DNA from: an uncultured Candidatus Saccharibacteria bacterium
Lineage (GTDB): Bacteria > Patescibacteriota > Saccharimonadia > Saccharimonadales > Saccharimonadaceae
Length of the DNA stretch: 64,000 nucleotides
Direction of reading: 5' to 3'
Assembly (NCBI GenBank): GCA_937981355.1
Contig: CALJPD010000010.1
Coordinates: 58,067-122,066, forward strand
Each line of letters begins with the position of its first letter. Position 1 is the first letter of the stretch. The position numbers and the translations under genes are program-made. This document shows positions 50,203 to 58,325 of this stretch, piece after piece. The notes below the pieces were generated by a model, which did no database searches, had not been told where the DNA came from, and saw only the letters and a program-made list of their open reading frames with translations.

Positions 50203-51496
50203 GAGAGGTCTCCTTTTCGTTGATTGGTTGGTAAGCTGCCTGGCGTGATAATTGGAAGGCCAGACCAAGCGCACCAGCAATAAATACCATACTGGTGCCA
50301 CCAAAGCTCAGCAATGGCAGCGTAATACCCGTCAGTGGGAAGACTCCAATCATCGACGCTACATTTAGCATAACATGTGCGCCCAGCCAGCCAAAGACTC
50401 CAGCTACCACTAGGCGCATTGTTGTATCAGGCAGGCGCTCGGCAATCTTCAGTAGGCGTAGCAGTAGTGCTGCAAATAGCGCCAGCACAACCACCGCCCC
50501 CACAAAGCCAAACGTTTCACCAATGATAGCAAAGACTGAATCGTTAATCGCCTCAGGGAGATAGCCCGTCGCTTGGATACTGTTACCAATACCCAGGCCA
50601 AATAGCCCACCTGTGCCCAGCGCAATCTTCGCATTCTTGATGTGGTAGCCATCATCATTGCTACTAGTGGCATGGTCATCACCCTGAAAGAAGGTCGCCA
50701 CCCGCTCCATGCGGTGCGGCGCAATGACGATGAGCAGCAGCACCAGCGCCACGCAGCCCGCCGCTAGGTAAGCCAGCCAGCGCCAGCTCATGCCGCTCAT
50801 CACTACCATGCATGCCACCATGGCAGTGAGAGCCAGGCCTGTGCCCATATCCTTTTGCAAAAATATCACGAAAAAGAGCGCTGCACACATCATAATTACC
50901 ATGGGGATGATCGTCTGATGGAGGTCGTTTATCACCCCCTGACGCATTCGTTTGCCAAGGAAGAGTGCCATATAGATAAGCATGCCAAACTTCAGCATCT
51001 CGGCTGGCTGGAAGCTCCCCAGTGGCCCCAGCGAGAACCAGCGGCACGCCCCAAGGCTACACTGAGCAATCGCCGAGACATGCAGCATATTACCAAGAAC
51101 AAACAGCAGTGCACACAGCACAAAACCGCTCGCTAGCAGCGTACCCGCCTTCTGGCGCAGCCACGCAAAGGGCACAAGCGACAACCCCACAAAAGCGCTA
51201 ATTGACAGGAGCAAGCTCACCGTCTGCTTAATAGCAAAATAGCCATCAGTGTAGTAGTTGGTGTTGTGCGCAGAGTTGAGTACATTAGCACGCTGCGGGC
51301 CAATGGCATACATTACCACCAAACCCAGCAGCATGAGCAGCCCCACCCAGAGGATAATCTGATAGTCCGGCCGGTGCAAACGCGGCACAGCGACAGATGG
51401 AGCGGAGGTAGTACTACGTTGCTCGCGGCGCACTGGCTGAGCCGACCGAGCCGAAACCGATCGGTGAGCAGCACGAGTGCGGCGAGCAGCAGCCAT
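50138..51496 (-). CDS. ftsW: Cell-division lipid II polymerase FtsW (SEDS family)
   Basis: 452 aa from the ATG at 51496, 1 nt after the mraY stop; a GTG at 51514 is an alternative. About ten transmembrane helices; SEDS landmarks are FVGLSLVPFAWLRQKAG, FQPAEMLKFGMLIYMALFLGK, LQKDMGTGLAL and LLSFGGTSM near the end. It polymerises lipid II together with the FtsI transpeptidase encoded just upstream. An Arg-rich cytosolic N-terminus of about 45 residues precedes the first helix. The last 22 codons overlap murG and encode a basic tail (RARYAGRRRH). Confidence 0.94.
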   Translation of the reverse strand: MAAARRTRAAHRSVSARSAQPVRREQRSTTSAPSVAVPRLHRPDYQIILWVGLLMLLGLVVMYAIGPQRANVLNSAHNTNYYTDGYFAIKQTVSLLLSISAFVGLSLVPFAWLRQKAGTLLASGFVLCALLFVLGNMLHVSAIAQCSLGACRWFSLGPLGSFQPAEMLKFGMLIYMALFLGKRMRQGVINDLHQTIIPMVIMMCAALFFVIFLQKDMGTGLALTAMVACMVVMSGMSWRWLAYLAAGCVALVLLLIVIAPHRMERVATFFQGDDHATSSNDDGYHIKNAKIALGTGGLFGLGIGNSIQATGYLPEAINDSVFAIIGETFGFVGAVVVLALFAALLLRLLKIAERLPDTTMRLVVAGVFGWLGAHVMLNVASMIGVFPLTGITLPLLSFGGTSMVFIAGALGLAFQLSRQAAYQPINEKETSHEATGSRRWIGRARYAGRRRH

Positions 51497-51497
51497 T

Positions 51498-52526
51498 CTA
51501 GATGTGTCCCCCACCCAGCGCCATCATCAGGCCAATAAAGCCTGTCACACAAGAGATTACCCAGAAACGCATCGTCACCTTCACCTCTGGCCAACCGACT
51601 GCTTGGAAGTGCTGATGAATTGGTGCCGAGATAAACACTTTACGGTGAAAGAACTTCTTACTGAGGATTTGAATAAGGCTCGAGCCCGCCTCTACCACAA
51701 ACAGCACACCAATGACCGGCAGCAAAAACAGCGTATTCGTCAGCATCGCCACGACGCCTAGGCTCGTCCCAAAGGCAAAGCTCCCCACATCGCCCATAAA
51801 GAACCGTGCTGGATAGATATTAAACCACAGGTAGCTCAGCAGCACTCCCACTACCGTGAAGCAAAAGCCTGCCAACTGCAAATGCCCCTGTAGCAAAGCA
51901 ATCACCCCGAAGATGCAATAGCTCACCGCCAGCAGTCCACCAGCCAGACCATCCAGGCCATCGCTAATATTCACTGCATTGCCAGTTGCTACCACCGCAA
52001 AGATAAAGAGTGGGACAATCCACGGGCCCAGCTGCCAGTCGCCAAGGTATGGCACATGCACTGTTGTATAGCCCAGCTTAACATAGAAGAACCAGGCCAG
52101 TACCGCCGCCATCACCGCGATCATCGAGAACTTCAGCCAAGCGCGCAAGCCTGCCGAGCCCGAGCCATCACTATTGATATTGATCACATCGTCCAGCAGC
52201 CCCACTGCTCCACCACCAAGCAATGCCGCCAGTGGGAGCCAGGTCTGGGCTCGGTCAAGATTAAACCCCAGCGTCACCACAGCAATGGCCACAATGCCAA
52301 CCATCCCTGCCATCGTGGGGATATCGCGCGTGAATTTATCGGCATGCAGCTTAGTAAAGACCGTCAATTCCTCGCCCGTCGTGCTCGCGGCCCGCTGTTT
52401 TTTCCAGAACTTATAACGATACGCAAAGTAGGTATAGAGCGGCGTGAGGGCCATCGCCAGCAAAAAAGCCGCGACGCTGAGAAGAAATGTCGCGTTGAGC
52501 TCGCGAACGAGTGTGGTGAGGTTCAT
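51498..52526 (-). CDS. mraY: Phospho-MurNAc-pentapeptide transferase
   Basis: 342 aa from the ATG at 52526, which overlaps the ftsI stop as TAATG. About ten helices with family motifs GLLDDVININ, NAVNISDGLDGLAGG, FMGDVGSFAFG and APIHQHFQ..GWPEVKV. It makes lipid I from UDP-MurNAc-peptide and undecaprenyl phosphate. Tight spacing with ftsI and ftsW shows co-transcription and probably coupled translation. Confidence 0.95.
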   Translation of the reverse strand: MNLTTLVRELNATFLLSVAAFLLAMALTPLYTYFAYRYKFWKKQRAASTTGEELTVFTKLHADKFTRDIPTMAGMVGIVAIAVVTLGFNLDRAQTWLPLAALLGGGAVGLLDDVININSDGSGSAGLRAWLKFSMIAVMAAVLAWFFYVKLGYTTVHVPYLGDWQLGPWIVPLFIFAVVATGNAVNISDGLDGLAGGLLAVSYCIFGVIALLQGHLQLAGFCFTVVGVLLSYLWFNIYPARFFMGDVGSFAFGTSLGVVAMLTNTLFLLPVIGVLFVVEAGSSLIQILSKKFFHRKVFISAPIHQHFQAVGWPEVKVTMRFWVISCVTGFIGLMMALGGGHI

Positions 52527-54280
52527 TATGGTGTGTTTCCTTTCGGCTCGAGCTTCATATAGTCGAGCAACCAATTAGATATATCCGTGAAAATCGGGTG
52601 AGCGTCTTGACCCCCCTGCATATTCAGCCCTTTGCCCGAAACCTCCACCATAATAACATACGCTGGTGTTTTGCCAACCTCCCCACCAAAACCGAGGTAG
52701 GTGCCAATAGTTTGGTTCGAAATATACTTGCCGTCCTTGATGGTTTGCGATGTACCTGTCTTGCCGCCAATGTAGAACCCCGCGCGATCGCCACCCGCAT
52801 AAAAGGCCTGGCGCGCTTGATGCACCATTTCGCGCACAGTGGTAGATGACTGCGGCTTGATAACATGAGTATACGAAGCTTTGCGCGCAGCCTTGGCAAA
52901 GGTACCATTGTCGTCAATCGTCCCCGCAATGACGGTGGGGCTATAGTACGTCCCACCATTAATAATCGCACTAAAGCCAGCCGAGACCTGCAACATCGTC
53001 GCATCCATCCCCTGGCCAAAGGACATGTTAGAGTAGCGCACTGCATTGCCCTGCTGCTGGGTGGGCGACACGATATTGCCCTTGGCCTCACCAGCGAGTT
53101 CCACTCCCGTCAGCTGCCCAAGACGAAAGCGCTTATGGAAGTAGTCATACATCGTGTCGCGCGCCTGGCGAGTGATGTAGCTGCCATTGCCCAAGCGCTG
53201 TGCAACGGTGACCATACCAGTGTTGAGCGACCAATTGAGGGCATGCTGCATGGTAATGTTGCCCGTCTGTCCTTTGCTGGCATTACCAATGGTGATGTCG
53301 TCTACCTTGATGCTATCGGTATTGTTGTATGTCGTTTGCGGCGTGATAACTCCTTTGTCGATACCTGTCGCCACTGTGAATGTCTTGATGTCGGAGCCCG
53401 GTTCGTATGGCGTGGTGATAGTGTTGTTATTGAGTGCGGCGACGCTTTTAATCGTCTTCAGGTTAGACGGGTCATAGGTAGGGAGGTTGGCCATGGCTAA
53501 GACCTGACCGTTCTGCGGATTCATTACGACAGCACTGACATCAGTCGCACCGCTGCGCTTGGCCCCATCGACAAGCGCTTGCTCGACTCTCGTCTGGATG
53601 TTGCGATCGATCGTCAGTACCATGTTGGTCCCATTCTTAGCAGGCTGGTTGATATTTGTCCGGCCAATGGTTAGCGGTACTGAGCGGATGTCTGTCACTG
53701 TCTTAAGCACCCCATCTGTGCCGCGCAATTTCGCATCATTGGCCTGTTCGAAGCCGTACTTCCCCTTACCCTCGGCATCGACAAAGCCCAGCACTTGGCT
53801 GGCCAACTGCCCTTCTGGGTAAACGCGCTGACTCATTGCATCAAAGCCCACCCCAGCGAGATTCTCCTTCTTGATAAGTTCAGCCTGCTTGCGGCTCACT
53901 TTGGTGGCAAGCACTTGGTAGCGGCTTGGCTTACGCGTGATGTATTGGCGAAAATTCTCACGCACATTACCACCAGCCACCTGGTTGAGGACCGTCACGA
54001 TCTTGTCTGCGTCTGTCACAGCCATCGGGTCGGCCCACACGGTATAGACCGTCTCATTCATGACGAGCTTGGCAGGAGTAGTACCATCCATGGTGTATAT
54101 CTCACCACGCTGGGCGCGCAGACGAAATTGTTTGACTTGCTCGCTATCAGCCTGCGATACATAGTAATCATGCTGCAGCAACTGCACATACCCCAGGCGC
54201 AACACAAACACCACAAGCAGCCCGCCGAGCACAGCGGCGAGCGCCTGAGCGCGTGGCGTAGCAAGATGGCGCTGCAGCAT
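52526..54280 (-). CDS. ftsI: Penicillin-binding protein 2/FtsI-type transpeptidase
   Basis: 584 aa. One N-terminal helix (about 13-32), a dimerisation domain (RLRAQRGEIYTMDGT is the usual RGxI start), then the transpeptidase domain with SDIK (about Ser296), SLN (about 350) and KTG (about 507, GGKTGTSQ). It cross-links septal peptidoglycan with FtsW. The gene follows the ftsL-like gene after 3 nt and overlaps mraY by 1 nt. Confidence 0.94.
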   Translation of the reverse strand: MLQRHLATPRAQALAAVLGGLLVVFVLRLGYVQLLQHDYYVSQADSEQVKQFRLRAQRGEIYTMDGTTPAKLVMNETVYTVWADPMAVTDADKIVTVLNQVAGGNVRENFRQYITRKPSRYQVLATKVSRKQAELIKKENLAGVGFDAMSQRVYPEGQLASQVLGFVDAEGKGKYGFEQANDAKLRGTDGVLKTVTDIRSVPLTIGRTNINQPAKNGTNMVLTIDRNIQTRVEQALVDGAKRSGATDVSAVVMNPQNGQVLAMANLPTYDPSNLKTIKSVAALNNNTITTPYEPGSDIKTFTVATGIDKGVITPQTTYNNTDSIKVDDITIGNASKGQTGNITMQHALNWSLNTGMVTVAQRLGNGSYITRQARDTMYDYFHKRFRLGQLTGVELAGEAKGNIVSPTQQQGNAVRYSNMSFGQGMDATMLQVSAGFSAIINGGTYYSPTVIAGTIDDNGTFAKAARKASYTHVIKPQSSTTVREMVHQARQAFYAGGDRAGFYIGGKTGTSQTIKDGKYISNQTIGTYLGFGGEVGKTPAYVIMVEVSGKGLNMQGGQDAHPIFTDISNWLLDYMKLEPKGNTP

Positions 54281-54283
54281 GGG

Positions 54284-54637
54284 CTACTCGCTGGCGTACG
54301 CTGTATTGGCTGGTGTTGTCATCGTTTTGGCCACACTACTACCCTGCACTTCCTTAAGGGCGGTCAGACGAGCGTTATCGACCTCCAGGTCCTTCTTTTG
54401 TTCGCTGAGAGAGGAGATTTTGTCGTCAATCTTGCTGGCCTCGTAGCCATAGCTGACTGTGTGTGTCGCCTGCGCTAGATATATCAAACCAAGGATGGTG
54501 ATAAGGAGGGCAATCAGCACTGTGTGGGTGATTGGCCCAAGTTTGATAGCCGAAGCAAAAGCAACGGTGTTACGGTTGCGCTTCCAGGTGCTCTGGCGTC
54601 GACTATTAAATTGCATTGTCCGTGTGTAGGTTGTCAT
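54284..54637 (-). CDS. ftsL: FtsL-like division protein
   Basis: 117 aa. A basic N-terminus, one transmembrane helix (VLIALLITILGLIYLA, about 40-57) and a C-terminal coiled coil (KIDDKISSLSEQKKDLEVDN) make the FtsL/DivIC layout. Location between rsmH and ftsI is where ftsL is expected. Sequence identity in this family is always low, so the call rests on topology and synteny. Confidence 0.75.
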   Translation of the reverse strand: MTTYTRTMQFNSRRQSTWKRNRNTVAFASAIKLGPITHTVLIALLITILGLIYLAQATHTVSYGYEASKIDDKISSLSEQKKDLEVDNARLTALKEVQGSSVAKTMTTPANTAYASE

Positions 54638-54684
54638 TGTGGTGGTGTTTGTGTTTAACGTTGGTATAGGGTCGTTTCTAGGGT

Positions 54685-54706
54685 GGGGCGGATAACGCGC
54701 CGCCCC
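54685..54706 (-). other. GC-rich hairpin inside the division operon
   Basis: GGGGCGG/CCGCCCC stem with an 8-nt loop between the 22-codon ORF and the ftsL-like gene. No T-run, so an mRNA processing or stability element is more likely than a terminator. Confidence 0.55.
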
Positions 54707-54729
54707 AGCGCGAGGTCTTAAGCCAAGGG

Positions 54730-54798
54730 CTATTTGCCGTGGCGGACCAATACGGTTGTCGTGATTGATTGATTTTGTACGGGGATACGAACTGGCAT
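54730..54798 (-). CDS. 22-codon ORF with strong Shine-Dalgarno between rsmH and ftsL
   Basis: AAAGGAGTAGGGAC precedes an ATG at 54798; the peptide is MPVRIPVQNQSITTTVLVRH plus GK, then TAG. It lies 23 nt after the rsmH stop in the operon direction. The quality of the ribosome site exceeds that of most genes in the window. It could be a leader peptide or a small protein; function unknown. Confidence 0.5.
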   Translation of the reverse strand: MPVRIPVQNQSITTTVLVRHGK

Positions 54799-54821
54799 GT
54801 CCCTACTCCTTTTTTGTTTTT

Positions 54822-55712
54822 TTATATTTTTGCGGCGGCTCGCAGCTTAGCGCTGCGGGCACGCGGATTGTAAGCATCGTCATGGCTGCCCGCGATTGGC
54901 TTCTTGGTGAGGATGCGTAGCTCGGCCTCGTAGCCTGCCTGGCGCTGCTCCGCGAAGAAGCGCTTGACGAGCCGATCCTCGAGGCTATGGAAGCTAATCA
55001 CTCCCACACGTCCACCAGTGCGTAGCAAGGCTGGCACCAGCTGGAGCGTCTGCTCTACCTGCGTCAATTCATCATTGACGGCGATGCGGACTGCCTGAAA
55101 GGTACGCGTGGCTGGATGGGTTTTGCCCCGCTTGCCACGGGTAGCGTGCTCGATGACGCGTGCGAGTTCTCCAGTACTCGACAGTGGCCGTGCCGCGCAA
55201 ATAGCAGCAGCATAGCACCGTGCTATCGCTGGCGATTCTTCGCCGTAGCGGGTGATCAGTCGGGCGAGCTCTGCCTCTGCCATGTGGTTGACAATCTGCT
55301 CGGCAGTCATCGCCTGGCGTTGATCCATCCGCATATCAAGCGGGCCAGTGTGTGTAAAGGAAAACCCTCGATCAGCTCGATCGAGCTGTGGTGACGACAC
55401 CCCCAAATCCAGTAGCAGCAAATCAAACTGCTCACCCTCGCGAACCAACTGCTGTGCTGCCTGCAAAAAATCGCAATGCATCAGCCGTGCGCCCTGCCCT
55501 GCCAAGCTACCAAGCTGCGACAAAGCATACTGGTCGCGATCGACCAAACACGCCGTGGTATACGTCTGGGTCTGCTCGAGAATCGCTGTGGCATGGCCGC
55601 CATACCCCGCCGTCAGGTCGAGATAGCGCTCACCTGGACGTGGCTGGAGCTGGGCCAACACTGCCTCCAGCAATACCGGAACATGAAGTGGTGGATGTGC
55701 TTTGATACTCAT
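54822..55712 (-). CDS. rsmH: 16S rRNA m4C1402 methyltransferase RsmH
   Basis: 296 aa. HVPVLLEAVLAQLQ at the start, the SAM-binding motif LDLTAGYGGHA, DLLLLDLGVSSPQLDRADRGFSF, GPLDMRMD and the late VISFHSLEDRLVKRFF and ARSAKLRAA segments are all diagnostic. It methylates N4 of C1402 in 16S rRNA. The usual order mraZ-rsmH-ftsL-ftsI is kept, but here mraZ is separated by 604 nt containing a structured element, so rsmH may have its own promoter. Confidence 0.95.
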   Translation of the reverse strand: MSIKAHPPLHVPVLLEAVLAQLQPRPGERYLDLTAGYGGHATAILEQTQTYTTACLVDRDQYALSQLGSLAGQGARLMHCDFLQAAQQLVREGEQFDLLLLDLGVSSPQLDRADRGFSFTHTGPLDMRMDQRQAMTAEQIVNHMAEAELARLITRYGEESPAIARCYAAAICAARPLSSTGELARVIEHATRGKRGKTHPATRTFQAVRIAVNDELTQVEQTLQLVPALLRTGGRVGVISFHSLEDRLVKRFFAEQRQAGYEAELRILTKKPIAGSHDDAYNPRARSAKLRAAAKI

Positions 55713-55808
55713 ACGTTTCTTATGGTAGCATAGCGCGCAATAATATTCTTGCCTGGTGGCATGCTATTATTATGCCCATGTCTACAATGCAAAAGCATAC
55801 GGCTTCTC

Positions 55809-55951
55809 GCTTTGGCGGATCGACCTGCTGCTGAGGGAGTGTGAGAATCTGTTGTTGTCCCAACAGATTCTCAGCCCAACGCAAGAGGTCGATACTCGGG
55901 GAGTGTCGACCCTTACAGAGTTCCCGAATGCAGTAGGCGATACACCAAAGC
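55809..55951 (+). ncRNA. Repeated structured RNA element, copy 2
   Basis: Terminal stems GCTTTGG/CCAAAGC and CCTGCTGC/GCAGTAGG (one G-U), then GGGA/TCCC, hairpin AGAATCTGTT/AACAGATTCT, conserved CAGCCCAACGCAAGAGG, hairpin GGTCGATAC/GTGTCGACC and conserved CCTTACAGNGTTCC. The terminal stem differs entirely from copies 1 and 3 yet still pairs. It lies between rsmH and mraZ, on the strand opposite to them. Confidence 0.75.
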
Positions 55952-56316
55952 AATGTACGCTATTGATTCTAAAAGATACGCCCCGCTCAGGCTACTGCGA
56001 GATAGTCCGATGCGGGTTCGAGATCACCCACCTGGTAGCGAAACCTGTTTGTTTTCGCATAAAATGTGTTTGTTTTTGTTGACGATCTTTGCTTGTACCA
56101 GGCCGAGAGAGCCCGCCAAAGATCGTTTGAGAGACTTATGTGTATAATTGCCGCAGCAATTATGTGAGGTGGAGTTTTTTGGGAGGTGTTTGTGAGGAAG
56201 GTGCGCCCGACAAGGTTTTGCGTGGGTCGGGTGCCCACATGGCTCACTACCAGATGGTCGATCTCGAGGATATCAGTTACACGTACTTGTTAAAGAGCGT
56301 CACAAAAACAGCCTTG
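55952..56316. other. Rest of the rsmH-mraZ gap
   Basis: No credible gene. A perfect 10-bp inverted repeat ACGATCTTTG (56082-56091)/CAAAGATCGT (56117-56126) with an inner GGC/GCC pairing, and ATAATTGC/GCAATTAT (about 56144-56163) around a TATAAT on the + strand. Functions unknown. Confidence 0.5.
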
Positions 56317-56679
56317 CTACTCGGCCTGCTCTGGTGCCATCAAGCGCCAATACTGGCCAGCGCGCACCGCCACAACCTCGCGCGATATCCCAGCATAATC
56401 CAGCAGATGCTGCTCTACCGTTACCCTGCCCTGCTTCTGGTCCAGAGTGGCAGCAGTCTTGCCGCGCCGGAACTTGACGTTGAGGTCGGCGACATGTTCA
56501 TCCAGGATACTGCCTGTCAGCGCTGGCTCCACCTGGCTATCCCACACATCCTGCGCATACAGGTGGAGGTAGCTGCCAAAGCCGCGCGTCAGGACCACGC
56601 CACTGGCGAACTCCGCCCGAAGCTCCGTCGGTATGGTGAGCCGACGCTTGTCATCCAGCTTGCGTTCGAAGTAATCCAT
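56317..56679 (-). CDS. mraZ: Transcriptional regulator MraZ
   Basis: 120 aa, somewhat shorter than the usual 140-150. Two SpoVT/AbrB-like repeats: KLDDKRRLTIPTELR (the DxKxRLxIP motif) and TLDQKQGRVTVEQHLLDYAGI (second-repeat D..GR..). MraZ forms a ring that binds GTGGG repeats upstream of its own gene; five such repeats lie at 56749-56814, supporting autoregulation of the division cluster. GTAAGGA precedes the ATG. Confidence 0.92.
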   Translation of the reverse strand: MDYFERKLDDKRRLTIPTELRAEFASGVVLTRGFGSYLHLYAQDVWDSQVEPALTGSILDEHVADLNVKFRRGKTAATLDQKQGRVTVEQHLLDYAGISREVVAVRAGQYWRLMAPEQAE

Positions 56680-56748
56680 GGGGTGTGGCGATCCTTACAG
56701 ATGAATTATTTTGTTTTTGTGCAGTGGTGTTTGTTTTTCTCGTGGTTA

Positions 56749-56814
56749 CCCACTTTCTTCCACTACTCCCACTATACTACCCACTCTCACCCACACGCAA
56801 CCCTTTTTACCCAC
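56749..56814 (-). promoter_or_regulatory. MraZ operator overlapping the mraZ promoter
   Basis: On the minus strand GTGGG occurs five times (complement CCCAC at 56749, 56768, 56780, 56790, 56810) plus a GTGGA at 56759, spaced 9-12 nt apart with one gap of 20. They cover a promoter TTGCGT (56795-56800)-N18-TATAGT (56771-56776). Helical-turn spacing of GTGGG repeats is the established MraZ target. Confidence 0.85.
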
Positions 56815-56837
56815 GGCATTCCCCGCCACGCTGGCGC

Positions 56838-56913
56838 TTATCCACAAATCTGTGGAAAAGCTCAACCAGTATCAGGGGTCAGTTGCTTTCCACAACTCCT
56901 ATGGTGTGGATAA
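56838..56913. promoter_or_regulatory. Cluster of four DnaA-box-like sites
   Basis: Perfect TTATCCACA at 56838-56846 (+) and 56905-56913 (-), with near-consensus boxes at 56851-56859 (TTTTCCACA on -) and 56886-56894 (CTTTCCACA on +). They lie directly upstream of the mraZ promoter. Confidence 0.7.
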
Positions 56914-57036
56914 GAATAAGCGATATTGTTGAGTGTTTTGGTCTGATCTAAGCGCGCCTATATGGGCGTACCTTACTATCTTATACGCACAAAAATAGAA
57001 AATACGCTGATTTTATGGCATTATAGGCAAAATAGC

Positions 57037-57065
57037 TTGACGTAGCTCTCGTATATTGATATATA
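57037..57065 (+). promoter_or_regulatory. Shared-type promoter, copy D
   Basis: TTGACG (57037-57042), 17-nt spacer ending GTATATTGA, TATATA (57060-57065), followed by TTAGCTTTTG. Confidence 0.87.
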
Positions 57066-57078
57066 TTAGCTTTTGAGC

Positions 57079-57125
57079 TCAGAGGTTTGTCTCGAAGAGC
57101 AAAAAAGCAGCTCTTCGGCCTCTGA
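57079..57125 (+). promoter_or_regulatory. Structured 5' leader hairpin (unit D)
   Basis: Outer stem TCAGAGG (57079-57085)/CCTCTGA (57119-57125), 8-nt against 2-nt internal loop with TGTCT, inner stem GAAGAGC (57094-57100)/GCTCTTC (57110-57116). Same fold as the unit B leader with different sequences. Confidence 0.75.
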
Positions 57126-57144
57126 AGTAAGAAAGGACTCTATT

Positions 57145-57345
57145 ATGAATCCGTACACCATTGAAGTTACACTGGTTAACGGACAATCGTTTGTTCTAAT
57201 TAATAGCTTCAAGGGCTATAGTTATTTTGTTGATTCCTTGCAAAAAGCGAGAATTTGCGATAACTACTTGCTCGCTGAGAGTGATATATACATCAACCCA
57301 AACGCAATAGCATCGTTTAGGTGCTACGAGACAGAGGCTGAATAA
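57145..57345 (+). CDS. Small beta-rich protein of unit D, unknown function
   Basis: 66 aa from the ATG at 57145, which has AAAGGA upstream. The sequence alternates short strands (YTIEVTLVNGQSFVLINSF) with a helix and ends in DIYINPNAIASFRCYE, a pattern seen in small all-beta or LSm-like proteins, though no family is claimed. It is the only ORF of the unit with promoter D, the conserved leader fold and a 3' long-loop terminator. Confidence 0.65.
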   Translation: MNPYTIEVTLVNGQSFVLINSFKGYSYFVDSLQKARICDNYLLAESDIYINPNAIASFRCYETEAE

Positions 57346-57453
57346 GCCCACCACACAGTCCGCCAATCGCCACGCCTGATTGAGTACTCCACTACGAGTA
57401 TTCTCGGGCATGGAAACCCGATTTGGTCGTGGCAGTTGGTGGGCTGTGTTTTT
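57345..57453 (+). terminator. Long-loop 3' terminator of unit D
   Basis: AGCCCACCA (57345-57353, starting in the stop codon)/TGGTGGGCT (57437-57445) and a T-run. The loop holds GAGTACTC/GAGTATTC and CGGG/CCCG hairpins. The outer arm and TCTCGGG match the unit B element at 8959. Confidence 0.75.
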
Positions 57454-57459
57454 TGCCAA

Positions 57460-57490
57460 GAAAAAAACCGGCTGATATGGAGCCGGTTTT
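57460..57490 (-). terminator. Terminator of galU
   Basis: Perfect 10-bp stem AAAACCGGCT/AGCCGGTTTT with a minus-strand T-run. Confidence 0.92.
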
Positions 57491-57503
57491 CATTATTTCT
57501 CCC

Positions 57504-58325
57504 CTACCCCTGATGCTCGAGGAGCCAGTTATTGGCTGCCACCCAGGTCTCGAGTGTGCCAGTGTCGAGGTAGTGACCCTTGGTGGGGACGACGGCCATG
57601 TGGCCACCAGCAGCGAGGTAGTCGTTGAAGGGGTCGGTGATGTAGTATTCGCCCGCTATGTCGTCGCGGTCGGCGTGGGCAGCAATGCGCTGCAGGAGGT
57701 CGTGGCTGAGGACGTATTTGCTGACATTGATCATTTCGCTTGGTGCCTTACCTGGCGCTGGCTTCTCTACCACGCCGCGCAGCCGGCCATCATCGGCAAC
57801 ATCCAGCACGCCGTAGTGGCTGAGCTGGTCGGGTGGCATGTGTACACCTAGGATGGCCGAGCGGTCTTCCCCTGCTGCCTCAATGAGGCGCGCTACCTCT
57901 GATGTGCCATCAGCATTATACACACAGTCATCACCCATCAGCACGACCACTGGTTCACCAGGGTCGAGCTGCGGCACCACGAGGCTGACCGGGATGGCTG
58001 TGCCGTACTTACCATAGCTCGATTGCACCATGTAGTGCAGATTAACCTTCGGTGGAGCGATGAGAGGCAAGAGATCTGCCTTACCATTGCGTCGCAGATA
58101 ATTATTGAGATCGACGTTAGAGCGGTAGAAGTCGCGAATCTGCGTACTCTGCTCGCTCACCACGAAGTAGATATCGCGGATGCCCGCCGCGATGCAGTCT
58201 TGCACGGCGTAGTCTACTACCGGGCGGTTACCTAGCGGCAGCATGCATTTTTCGATCGTCTTGGTGACGGGCAGGCGTCGTGTCCCCCAGCCTGCTACGG
58301 GAATGATTGCTTTGGTGCATTGCAT
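57504..58325 (-). CDS. galU: UTP-glucose-1-phosphate uridylyltransferase
   Basis: 273 aa, slightly short for GalU. Nucleotide-binding start IIPVAGWGTRRLPVTKTIEK (the family pattern is AGxGTRxLPxTK), VVVLMGDDCVY, GVVEKPAP and the KGHYLDTGT end. It makes UDP-glucose for glycosylation of lipids or polysaccharide. The gene begins 98 nt inside the upstream HAD gene in another frame. Confidence 0.93.
   Translation of the reverse strand: MQCTKAIIPVAGWGTRRLPVTKTIEKCMLPLGNRPVVDYAVQDCIAAGIRDIYFVVSEQSTQIRDFYRSNVDLNNYLRRNGKADLLPLIAPPKVNLHYMVQSSYGKYGTAIPVSLVVPQLDPGEPVVVLMGDDCVYNADGTSEVARLIEAAGEDRSAILGVHMPPDQLSHYGVLDVADDGRLRGVVEKPAPGKAPSEMINVSKYVLSHDLLQRIAAHADRDDIAGEYYITDPFNDYLAAGGHMAVVPTKGHYLDTGTLETWVAANNWLLEHQG

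Noticed and set aside
55987..56247. 86-codon frame between mraZ and rsmH
   Set aside because: No ribosome site or leaderless geometry, and it crosses a perfect 10-bp inverted repeat and another hairpin; more likely structured non-coding sequence.
56838..56913. Definite chromosomal origin
   Set aside because: No dnaA, dnaN or rpmH nearby and genes on both sides run the same way; only the box cluster itself is supported.
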